NCBI GenBank assembly: GCA_015655355.1 | Contig: JAATFG010000065.1 | Location: forward strand, 26,990-90,989 | Reading direction: 5' to 3' | DNA: 64,000 nt | Source: Lysobacterales bacterium | GTDB taxonomy: Bacteria; Pseudomonadota; Gammaproteobacteria; Xanthomonadales; Xanthomonadaceae | Shown here: positions 45,179 through 52,948 of the stretch, piece by piece | Position numbering within the stretch: the first letter of the stretch is position 1 | Layout of the letters: every line of letters begins with the position of its first letter | Program-made: the position numbers and the translations under genes | The notes under the pieces: model-generated | Databases searched by the model: none | What the model saw: the letters and a program-made list of their open reading frames with translations, nothing else | What the model was told of the DNA's origin: nothing

Positions 45179-45757
45179 ATGCGACTGGTGTTGTTGGGCG
45201 CGCCCGGCTCGGGCAAGGGAACGCAGGCGGCCCGCCTCAAGGACTACCTGCAGGTGCCGCACATCTCCACCGGCGACATGCTGCGCGCGGCGGTGGCCGC
45301 CGGCACGCCGATCGGCTTGCAGGCCAAGGCGGTGATGGATGCCGGCCAGCTCGTGTCCGACGACATCCTGCTCGGCATCATCAAGGAACGCCTGTCGCAG
45401 GGCGACGTCGCCAACGGCTTCATCCTCGACGGTTATCCGCGCAACGTGAAGCAGGCCGAGGCGTTGACCGCGCTGCTCGCCGAAATCGGCCAGCCGCTGG
45501 AAGCGGTGGTCAAGCTCGACGTGCCGAACGAAGCGATCATCGCCCGCACCGAAATCCGCTTCAAGGCCGAAGGCCGCAAGGACGACAACCCGGACGTGGT
45601 GCGTGACCGCTTGAAGGTCTATGCCGAACAGACCGCGCCGGTCGCCGATTTCTACGCCTCGCGCGGCCAGTTGCAGAGCGTCGATGGCGTCGGCGAACTC
45701 GACGCGGTGTTCAACCGCATCATCGAAACGCTCGACGCGAGCAAGCCAGTTGGCTGA
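45179..45757 (+). CDS. adk: Adenylate kinase (short-LID)
   Basis: A 192-residue AMP kinase. P-loop GAPGSGKGT (residues 7-15), AMP site STGDMLRAAV and GFILDGYPRN, and a short LID with RFKAEGRKDDN in place of a zinc or long LID domain. It catalyses ATP + AMP = 2 ADP. Start is ATG; the upstream sequence AAACCTCC lacks a Shine-Dalgarno. Followed by a repeat-rich spacer and mpl. Confidence 0.96.
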   Translation: MRLVLLGAPGSGKGTQAARLKDYLQVPHISTGDMLRAAVAAGTPIGLQAKAVMDAGQLVSDDILLGIIKERLSQGDVANGFILDGYPRNVKQAEALTALLAEIGQPLEAVVKLDVPNEAIIARTEIRFKAEGRKDDNPDVVRDRLKVYAEQTAPVADFYASRGQLQSVDGVGELDAVFNRIIETLDASKPVG

Positions 45758-45765
45758 TTCGCTTT

Positions 45766-45838
45766 CCTTCTCCCGCTTGCGGGAGAAGGCGCCCCGAAGG
45801 GGCGGATGAGGGGAAAACGGGGCCATGCGCCCCGTTTT
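45766..45838. repeat. Tandem hairpins between adk and mpl, last one a terminator
   Basis: Three hairpins in a row: CCTTCTCCCGC/GCGGGAGAAGG (45766-45789, two-base loop), GCCCC-GAA-GGGGC (45791-45803), and AAAACGGGGC/GCCCCGTTTT (45814-45838). The first two form a palindromic element of a type widely scattered in proteobacterial intergenic DNA; the third can terminate transcription in either direction. Confidence 0.75.
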
Positions 45839-45868
45839 CATTTGCGGCAAATGATGGAAAATGCGGCC

Positions 45869-47230
45869 ATGAGCAAAATCCACATCCTCGGAATCGCCGG
45901 CACCTTCATGGGTGGCGTCGCCGCGCTGGCGCGCGAAATGGGCCACGTGGTCGAAGGCAGCGACCAGGCGATCTATCCGCCGATGTCCACGCAGCTGGAA
46001 AAACTCGGCATCGCGCTGGCGCAAGGCTACAAGCCCGGGAACATTTCCGCCGACGCGGATGAAATCGTCATCGGCAATGCGCTCTCGCGCGGCAACGAAG
46101 CGGTCGAGTGGGTGCTCGATTCCGGGCGCAAGTACAACAGCGGCGCACAGTGGCTGGCCGAAAACGTGCTGCCGGGGCGCGACACGCTCGCGGTCGCCGG
46201 CACCCACGGCAAGACCACGACCACGACGATCCTCTCGTTCCTGCTCGATGCCGCCGGGCGCGAGCCGGGCTTCCTGATCGGTGGCGTGGCCGAGGATTTC
46301 GGCGCGTCCGCGCGGCTCGGCACCGGCCGCGAGTTCGTGGTCGAAGCGGACGAATACGACACCGCGTTCTTCGACAAGCGCAGCAAGTTCGTGCACTACC
46401 GGCCGCTGGTGGCGATCCTCAACAACCTCGAATACGACCATGCCGACATCTTCCCGGACGTGGCCGCGATCCAGCGCCAGTTCCATCATCTGGTGCGCAC
46501 CGTGCCGCGGCGTGGGCGCCTGATCGTCAACGGCCACGAAAAGACCCTGGATGAGGTGCTGGCGATGGGCTGCTGGACGCCGGTCGAACGCTTCGGCTTC
46601 GACGAAAGATTCGAGTGGGCCGCGCGCAAGCTGGCCGACGATGGTTCTTCGTTCGTCGTGCTGCACAAGGGCACCGAAGTCGGCACGGTACAGTGGCATC
46701 TGCTTGGCGATCACAATGTATTGAATGCGACCGCCGCACTGGCCGCGTGCGATGCGGTGGGCGTGGATATTGCCAAAGTGATCCCGGTGCTGGCGAATTT
46801 CAGCAGCGTCAAGCGTCGGCTCGAAGTGATCGGCGAAGCGAACGGCATCACCGTCTACGACGATTTCGCCCACCATCCGACCGCGATCCGCACCACCCTG
46901 CACGGCTTGCGCGCGAAGGTCGGCAAGGCGCGAATTGTTGTTGCGATGGAGCCGCGCAGCAATTCGATGCGGCTCGGCGCGCATGCCGATGCGCTGGCGC
47001 CGTCGCTGGACGATGCGGATGCGGTGGTGTTCCTCGCGCGGCCTGAATTGCCATGGGATGCGGCAAAAGTCGTCGCGGCGATTCGTGGCGACGCGCATGC
47101 GGTGCCGAACACCGACGAGTTGATCGCGTCGCTGAAGTCGATCGTGAAATCCGGCGACCACGTCGTCTTCATGTCCAACGGCGGCTTCGACGGCGCGCCG
47201 CGCAAGTTCCTTGCGGCGTTGAAGGGCTGA
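45869..47230 (+). CDS. mpl: UDP-N-acetylmuramate:L-alanyl-gamma-D-glutamyl-meso-diaminopimelate ligase
   Basis: A 453-residue Mur-ligase-family recycling enzyme that joins scavenged murein tripeptide to UDP-MurNAc. N-terminal HILGIAGTFMGGVAALAREMGH, P-loop VAGTHGKTTTTTI (about residues 110-122), the central-domain EADEYDTAFFDKRSKF, and YDDFAHHPTAIRTTL in the C-terminal domain are Mpl marks. ATG chosen at MSKIHIL. Together with the amidase, endopeptidase and epimerase in this region it completes a cytoplasmic branch for reuse of wall peptides. Confidence 0.95.
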   Translation: MSKIHILGIAGTFMGGVAALAREMGHVVEGSDQAIYPPMSTQLEKLGIALAQGYKPGNISADADEIVIGNALSRGNEAVEWVLDSGRKYNSGAQWLAENVLPGRDTLAVAGTHGKTTTTTILSFLLDAAGREPGFLIGGVAEDFGASARLGTGREFVVEADEYDTAFFDKRSKFVHYRPLVAILNNLEYDHADIFPDVAAIQRQFHHLVRTVPRRGRLIVNGHEKTLDEVLAMGCWTPVERFGFDERFEWAARKLADDGSSFVVLHKGTEVGTVQWHLLGDHNVLNATAALAACDAVGVDIAKVIPVLANFSSVKRRLEVIGEANGITVYDDFAHHPTAIRTTLHGLRAKVGKARIVVAMEPRSNSMRLGAHADALAPSLDDADAVVFLARPELPWDAAKVVAAIRGDAHAVPNTDELIASLKSIVKSGDHVVFMSNGGFDGAPRKFLAALKG

Positions 47231-47259
47231 AATTTTTGGTGCGCAAGGCTCCGGAATTG

Positions 47260-47835
47260 ATGACGAACGAAACGCTTCCGCTGTTTCCACTCAACACCGT
47301 CCTGCTGCCTGGAGCGGCGCTGCAATTGCGCGTATTCGAGCGGCGCTATCTCGATTTGGTGCGCGATTGCGGGCGCAGTGGCTCCACCTTCGGCGTATGC
47401 CTGATCCTCGAAGGCAATGAAGTCGGTGACGTGGCCACGCCTGCTGCGTTCGGTTGCGAAGCAGTAATCGAGGACTTCGACACCGGTCCCGACGGCCTGC
47501 TGCATCTGCGCCTGCGCGGCAAGCGCCGCTTCCGCGTGCAGAAAACCCGCGTGCGCGACAACGGCATGGTGGTCGGCGAGATCGAGTGGCGCGAGGCGGA
47601 CAGCGACGACGAACTGCACCCGGAGCACGCGGTGCTGGCGATCGTGTTGCAGAAAATCCTCGAACAGATCGACGTGCAGGGCGCGGCGTTCTCGCAGCAC
47701 GAGATGGACAACGCGGCGTGGGTCGGCTGGCGCCTCGCCGAACTGCTGCCGATGGACAACGCGCAGCGGCTCGACGTGTTGCAGGAAGACGACGTGCACA
47801 AGCGCCTGGACAAGCTGCTGGCGCTGATCGGTTGA
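47260..47835 (+). CDS. LON substrate-binding (N-terminal) domain protein
   Basis: A 191-residue cytoplasmic protein that is only the PUA-like LON N domain: LPLFPLNTVLLPGAALQLRVFERRYLDL and the RGKRRFRV segment are typical. No AAA or Ser-Lys protease domain. Family members are widespread and mostly uncharacterised; a role as adaptor or in substrate recognition is only suggested by the domain. It starts 29 bases after mpl and may be in the same transcript. Confidence 0.85.
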   Translation: MTNETLPLFPLNTVLLPGAALQLRVFERRYLDLVRDCGRSGSTFGVCLILEGNEVGDVATPAAFGCEAVIEDFDTGPDGLLHLRLRGKRRFRVQKTRVRDNGMVVGEIEWREADSDDELHPEHAVLAIVLQKILEQIDVQGAAFSQHEMDNAAWVGWRLAELLPMDNAQRLDVLQEDDVHKRLDKLLALIG

Positions 47836-47916
47836 CCCCCGCCTTGCGTGTCGCAGGAGTGGATTCCTGCCGCGATTGGCCTTCATGCAAAAAAGCGCCG
47901 CAGCGGGGATGCTGTT

Positions 47917-49917
47917 CTACAAGGCTTTCACCCGCAGCACCGGCGCTGTCGAATCCGGATGCGCTTCGGTCCGCTGCGGCAGGCCTGCCAGTGACGCGGT
48001 GACGACGGCCAACGCCGCGTCGGCGTCTTGCGGCTGCGTCTTCCACGCGCCGATCAGGCCGAAGAACGCGTGGTAGTGCAGTTCCTGTGCGCTGCCGATC
48101 CATAGCGCCTGGTCATGCGTCGCCGCGGCGTGCAGGGTCAGCGGTGCACGCCACAGGCGCAGCGCGTATTGCTCGCCGGGCCGGTCGCCGGCGTGGAGCA
48201 TCAGCAGGCTTTCGGCGCGGGTGTCGAAGCTCGCCGGCAGCACCGGTTGCTGCTCGTCGGGCAGGCGCAGGTTGAGCAGTTGCAACGCCTGTACCCAGCC
48301 GGCGCGTTGCTGCACGCGCCAGCCATGCGCTTCCAGCGCGCGTTGCAGGGTCGGCAGGTCGCCGGCGTATTGCACGTCCAGCGGCCAGCGCTGCGTGTTC
48401 GCCAGTTCGCCGCGGTGCGCGGGCAGGTAGCGCCAGCCGTCGTTCCACCAGGCCGCCGCCGCAGTCGTGTCGAACACCTGCGGCGGGTCGAAGCGCTTCA
48501 GGGTGTCGTCGACGCTGCGCGGCGCGTGCCACAGCGCGGCCAGCGCGAACGTGCCGTAGAACAGCCACGCCTGTGGCTTCATCCACATCGCGCCTTGCAC
48601 GCGCCGGCGGTAGGCGACGCCGAGCACCAGCAGCCACACCGCGCCGACCAGCACGCCGCCGACCACGTCGCTGAGCCAGTGCGCGCCGAGGTACAGGCGG
48701 GCGAAGCCGGTGAGGGTGACGGCGAGGCCGGCGAGCATGTACGGCCAGATGCGCCGGCGCCCGGGCAGTTCGCGTCCGATCAGCACGGCGAAGAAGCCGA
48801 ACGCGACGGTCACCATCGTCACCGGCAGCGACGGGAAGCTGAAACCGCTGCCGGCCAGCGGCGGTTTCGGGATGGCGATCAGGGCACCGAGCGCGCTGGT
48901 CAGCGCCAGCCCGAACGCGAGCGCGGCCAGCCAGTGCCACGCCGCCAGCCAGCGCCGGCGCCACAGCAGGTACAGCAGCACCAGCGCGCAGGCCGGCACC
49001 AGCACCTGCCAGTCGCCGAGCGCGGCCAGCGCGGCCAGCGGCGCATCGGCCAGCGGGTTGCGCAGGCCGTGCATCAGTTCGTTGACCGCGATGTCGGTGC
49101 CGAGCAGGCCGCCGCTGCCGATCACGTAGGCGAGGAAGGCGAAGCAGGCGCAGGCGATGACGATCAGCAGCAGGGCGAGCAGGGCCAGCGACACCGATTC
49201 GCGCCGCTTCGGGTCGAACAGCGCTTCGGAATAGCGGCCGAACAACGGATGCGCGTGCGACCAGTCGAGCACGCGCGCGGTCAGGTTGTCGGCATGCGCG
49301 GACAGCCAGCGGTACGCGAACCACACGATCGACCACGCCAGCACCAGCGCCAGCAACAGCAGGCCGACGACCAGCGCCAGCTTTCCGGCGATCGCGGCGA
49401 TGGCGTCGTAGGCGGTGCCCAGCGCCCAGCCCGGGGCAAGGAACGCCGCCGCCCAGGTGATCGCGGCGAACACGCTGGCCGGCAGGTATTTGCGCAACGG
49501 CATCTGCAGCATGCCGGCGACGGCGGGGACGAACGGGCGGATCGGGCCGACGTAGCGGGCGACGATCACGCTTTTCACCGCGTTGCGCTTGAACTGCTTC
49601 TCGCCGCGTTCGAGCAGTTGCGGGTACCGGTTGAACGGCCACATCGCATACAGGCGCTGGCTGAAATGGCGCCCGACCGCATAGCTGAAGCCGTCGCCGC
49701 AGAACGCGCCGAGCGCCGCGCAGGCCAGCGCGTACGGGCCGGACAGCCGGCCCATGCCGATCAGCAGGCCGACCGGGATCAGCAGCGGGATCACCGGCAC
49801 GATCATGCCGAGCACGACCAGCGCATCGCAGAACGCGACCAGGAAGATCACCGCGCCCGCCGCGTAGGGATGCGTGCCGATCCAGGCCAGCAGGCCGTTG
49901 ACCCATGACGAAATCAT
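47917..49917 (-). CDS. DedA-PAP2-LssY type membrane fusion protein
   Basis: A 666-residue inner-membrane protein. The N-terminal 200 residues are DedA/SNARE-associated (ALGAFCGDGFSYAVGR; RYVGPIRPFVPAVAGML), followed by about six helices of a PAP2 domain (about 280-460; LYLGAHWLSDVVGG is motif 3) and a soluble C-terminal LssY-like domain (about 500-660). Motif 2 reads FSFPSLPVTM where active PAP2 proteins have PSGH, and no KX6RP motif is evident, so phosphatase activity is doubtful. DedA proteins flip or recycle polyprenyl phosphate and phospholipids. Start ATG at MISSWVNG. Confidence 0.85.
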   Translation of the reverse strand: MISSWVNGLLAWIGTHPYAAGAVIFLVAFCDALVVLGMIVPVIPLLIPVGLLIGMGRLSGPYALACAALGAFCGDGFSYAVGRHFSQRLYAMWPFNRYPQLLERGEKQFKRNAVKSVIVARYVGPIRPFVPAVAGMLQMPLRKYLPASVFAAITWAAAFLAPGWALGTAYDAIAAIAGKLALVVGLLLLALVLAWSIVWFAYRWLSAHADNLTARVLDWSHAHPLFGRYSEALFDPKRRESVSLALLALLLIVIACACFAFLAYVIGSGGLLGTDIAVNELMHGLRNPLADAPLAALAALGDWQVLVPACALVLLYLLWRRRWLAAWHWLAALAFGLALTSALGALIAIPKPPLAGSGFSFPSLPVTMVTVAFGFFAVLIGRELPGRRRIWPYMLAGLAVTLTGFARLYLGAHWLSDVVGGVLVGAVWLLVLGVAYRRRVQGAMWMKPQAWLFYGTFALAALWHAPRSVDDTLKRFDPPQVFDTTAAAAWWNDGWRYLPAHRGELANTQRWPLDVQYAGDLPTLQRALEAHGWRVQQRAGWVQALQLLNLRLPDEQQPVLPASFDTRAESLLMLHAGDRPGEQYALRLWRAPLTLHAAATHDQALWIGSAQELHYHAFFGLIGAWKTQPQDADAALAVVTASLAGLPQRTEAHPDSTAPVLRVKAL

Positions 49918-50008
49918 CTGCCGATTATAGGTGGGCGAAGATGACGCCTGCGCGTTCACCGCGGCCACTCGGCTAGAATCGCCCAATGCCGACCGCGACC
50001 GCCAGCGC

Positions 50009-50665
50009 ATGACCTTCGCCGTGGAAATCGCGGCGCTGAAAGCGGACAGCTTCGGCCGCATCGCCCTGATGCGCGGCGGGCACGGGGATTTCGTGCGTCG
50101 CGACCTGCGTGCCGCGCCGTGGTGGCTGCGGCTGCCGGCGCGCTGGCTGGCGCGGCGCGAAGCGCGCGCGCTGCATTTGCTGCAAGGCCAGCGCGACGTG
50201 CCGCAACTGCTGCGCTGGGATGGCCGCGTGCTCGACCGCAGCTACATGGCCGGTGCCGCGATGTACCAGCGCCCGCCGCGTGGCGACGTCGCGTATTTCC
50301 GCGCCGCGCGGCGACTGCTGCGCGAGGTCCACGCGCACGGCATCGCCCACAACGACTTGGCGAAGGAAGCGAACTGGCTGGTGCTCGACGACGGCCGCCC
50401 GGCGCTGATCGATTTCCAGCTGGCCACCGCGCACGTGCCGCGCTCGCGGATGTTGCGCCTGCTCGCGCGCGAGGACCTGCGCCACCTGCTCAAGCACAAG
50501 CGCATGTATTGCCGCGAACTGCTCACGCCGGTGGAATTGCGCGTGTTGAAGAAGCGCTCGTGGCTGCGCAATCTGTGGTTCGCCACCGGCAAGAAGGCGT
50601 ATCGCTTCGTCACCCGCGAAGTGCTGCATTGGCAAGACAACGAAGGACGAGGACCGAAGCCATGA
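50009..50665 (+). CDS. RIO-like protein kinase
   Basis: A 218-residue small kinase. The catalytic loop is GIAHNDLAKEANWL (Asp and Asn of HxD-x4-N) and the metal motif is LIDFQLA in place of DFG; the N-lobe has ALMRGG and FVRRDLRAAP but no clear Gly-rich loop, as in RIO1 and lipopolysaccharide-kinase-like families. The substrate is unknown. The ATG at 50009 has no strong Shine-Dalgarno; it overlaps the next gene by ATGA, implying joint expression with the SDR. Confidence 0.75.
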   Translation: MTFAVEIAALKADSFGRIALMRGGHGDFVRRDLRAAPWWLRLPARWLARREARALHLLQGQRDVPQLLRWDGRVLDRSYMAGAAMYQRPPRGDVAYFRAARRLLREVHAHGIAHNDLAKEANWLVLDDGRPALIDFQLATAHVPRSRMLRLLAREDLRHLLKHKRMYCRELLTPVELRVLKKRSWLRNLWFATGKKAYRFVTREVLHWQDNEGRGPKP

Positions 50666-51477
50666 ATTCATTGCAGGGCAAGACGCTGTTCATCACCGGT
50701 GCGTCGCGCGGCATCGGCTTGGCGATCGCGCTGCGCGCCGCGCGCGATGGCGCCAACATCGTGATCGCCGCGAAAAGCGAGGTGCCGAACCCGAAGCTGC
50801 CCGGCACCATCCACAGCGCCGCGAAAGCCGTGCAGGACGCCGGTGGCCAGGCGCTGGCGCTGAAGTGCGACATCCGCGAAGAGGATCAGGTGAAAGCCGC
50901 GGTCGCGGCGGCGGTCGACGCGTTCGGCGGCATCGACATCCTCGTCAACAATGCCAGCGCGATCTGGCTGCGCGGCGTGCTGGACACGCCGATGAAGCGC
51001 TTCGACCTGATGCAACAGGTCAATTCGCGCGGTTCGTTCCTGTGCGCCCAGGCCTGTTTGCCGCACCTGCTGGATGCGCCGAACCCGCACATCCTCACGC
51101 TGGCGCCGCCGCCGAGCCTCGACCCGAAATGGTGGGCGCCGCACACCGGCTACACGCTGGCGAAGATGGGCATGAGTTTCGTCACCCTCGGACTGGCCGC
51201 GGAATTCGGGCCGCAAGGCGTCGGCGTCAACGCGCTGTGGCCGCGCACGCTGATTTCGACCGATGCGTTGAGCATGATTCCCGGCGTGGCGCTGGCGAAC
51301 GGGCGCAGTCCCGGGATCATGGCCGACGCCGCGCACGCGGTGCTGGTGCGCGATGCGAAGACGTGCAACGGCCATTTCTTCATCGACGACGAGGTGCTCG
51401 CCGAAGCCGGCGTCAGCGACTTGTCCGCCTATGCGGTCGATCCTTCGCAGCCGTTGCTGCCGGATCTGTTTCTGTAG
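50662..51477 (+). CDS. Short-chain dehydrogenase/reductase (HSDL2-like)
   Basis: A 271-residue NAD(P)-dependent oxidoreductase. The cofactor motif is TGASRGIG (near residue 12), NNAS follows at about 98, and the catalytic Tyr-x3-Lys is YTLAKMG. The LAPPPSLDPKWWAPHTGY loop, with Pro where many SDRs have the catalytic Ser, is characteristic of the HSDL2/SCP-type subgroup. Substrate unknown. Coupled to the RIO-like kinase. Confidence 0.88.
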   Translation: MNSLQGKTLFITGASRGIGLAIALRAARDGANIVIAAKSEVPNPKLPGTIHSAAKAVQDAGGQALALKCDIREEDQVKAAVAAAVDAFGGIDILVNNASAIWLRGVLDTPMKRFDLMQQVNSRGSFLCAQACLPHLLDAPNPHILTLAPPPSLDPKWWAPHTGYTLAKMGMSFVTLGLAAEFGPQGVGVNALWPRTLISTDALSMIPGVALANGRSPGIMADAAHAVLVRDAKTCNGHFFIDDEVLAEAGVSDLSAYAVDPSQPLLPDLFL

Positions 51478-51526
51478 GCTGCGGCGGTTCCTGTAAAATC
51501 GCGGTTCCTGTCCCGGTCAATACGCC

Positions 51527-52762
51527 ATGTCGCCGTCCCCGTCCAAAGCCGCCGAACTGCTCGCCCTCGCCGACGACTTCTACATGCCGGTGTACGCGCA
51601 GCGACGGATGGTGATCGAGCGCGGCATCGGCGCGCGCCTCTGGGATACCGACGGCAACGAGTACGTCGATTTCGCCGCCGGCATCGCGGTGTGCGGCCTC
51701 GGCCACAGCGATCCGGATCTGGTCGAAGCGCTGGTGACCCAGGCGAACAAGATCTGGCACCACAGCAACGTCTTCCACAGCGAGCCGCCGCTGCTGCTGG
51801 CGCAGGAACTGGTGGGCGCGTCGAAGTTCGCCACCCACGTGTTCTTCAGCAATTCCGGCGCCGAGGCCAACGAAGCGGCGATCAAGCTGGCGCGCAAGTG
51901 GGCGAGCAAGCATGGACGCGACGCGGACAAGCGCGTGATCGTCACCTTCAAGGGCAGTTTCCACGGGCGCACGATGGGCGCGCTGGCGGCGACTGCGCAG
52001 CCGAAATACCAGGCCGGTTACGAACCGCTGCCGGCGGGTTTCCGTTATTGCGAATTCAACGACCTCGAAGCGTTGCGCGAAGCGATGGCCGCTGGCGACG
52101 TCTGCGCGGTGCTGCTCGAACCGGTGCAGGGCGAGGGCGGGGTGCTGCCGGCCGCGCCGGGTTTCCTGCGCGGCGTGCGCGAACTGTGCGATGTGCACGA
52201 CGCGCTGCTGATGCTCGATGAAATCCAGTCCGGGATGGGCCGCAGCGGCACGCTGTTCGCGCATTGGCAGGACGAAGTGACGCCGGACATCGTGACCCTG
52301 GCCAAGGCGCTCGGCGGCGGCTTCCCGATCGGCGCGATGCTGAGCGGGCCGAAGCTGGCGGACGTGATGTACGTCGGCGCGCACGGCACCACTTTCGGCG
52401 GCAATCCGCTGGGCGCAGCGGTGGCGCGTGCGGCGCTGAGGAAATTGCAATCGCCCGAAGTCGTCGCCAACGTGCACAAACAGGCGCAGGCATTCCGCGA
52501 CGCGCTCGCCGCGATCGATGCCGAACTCGACCTGTTCTGCGAAGTGCGCGGCCGCGGCCTGATGCTCGGCGCGGTGCTCAAGCCCGGATACGCCGGCAAG
52601 GCCGCGGCGATCCTCGACGTCGCCGCCGCGCACGGCGTGTTGCTGCTCAACGCCGGTCCCGACGTGCTGCGCTTCGTGCCGGCGCTGAACATCGCCGATG
52701 CCGACGTGGCCGAAGGCTTCGTCCGCCTGCGCAAGGCGCTGGCGCGGTTCAAGGCGGGCTGA
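51527..52762 (+). CDS. argD: Acetylornithine/succinyldiaminopimelate-type aminotransferase
   Basis: A 411-residue class III PLP aminotransferase. FSNSGAEANEAAIKLARK binds the PLP phosphate, LMLDEIQSGMGRSG holds the Asp, and TLAKALGGGFPIGAM the Schiff-base Lys. FVPALNI near the C-terminus is typical of ArgD. It would catalyse the N-acetylornithine step of arginine synthesis, or the lysine-pathway counterpart. No other arg gene is beside it. Start ATG 50 bases after the SDR. Confidence 0.9.
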   Translation: MSPSPSKAAELLALADDFYMPVYAQRRMVIERGIGARLWDTDGNEYVDFAAGIAVCGLGHSDPDLVEALVTQANKIWHHSNVFHSEPPLLLAQELVGASKFATHVFFSNSGAEANEAAIKLARKWASKHGRDADKRVIVTFKGSFHGRTMGALAATAQPKYQAGYEPLPAGFRYCEFNDLEALREAMAAGDVCAVLLEPVQGEGGVLPAAPGFLRGVRELCDVHDALLMLDEIQSGMGRSGTLFAHWQDEVTPDIVTLAKALGGGFPIGAMLSGPKLADVMYVGAHGTTFGGNPLGAAVARAALRKLQSPEVVANVHKQAQAFRDALAAIDAELDLFCEVRGRGLMLGAVLKPGYAGKAAAILDVAAAHGVLLLNAGPDVLRFVPALNIADADVAEGFVRLRKALARFKAG

Positions 52763-52948
52763 GTTCCCGCCCGGCGGCGGTTCGTTCCGCCTGCAATCGA
52801 CTACCCGTTCGTTCCAGACCCACCCGCTTTGCGACCGCAACGGGTGTTCGGGACTGGTTAAGGTCATTGCGTCGCAACAAGTTCTTAACAGCTTGTCGGC
52901 GCTCCCTCCCCTTACCCAGTCCATCTGTTCTCGAACGAGGTCGTCCCC
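52763..52948 (+). promoter_or_regulatory. Upstream region of TonB receptor with shared 15-base motif
   Basis: Contains ACTGGTTAAGGTCAT at 52853-52867 (exact match to 38716-38730) and an inverted repeat ACAAG-N10-CTTGT at 52877-52896. A TTCTTAACAG stretch lies in the spacer of that repeat. The region lacks open frames with family resemblance. Confidence 0.5.
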
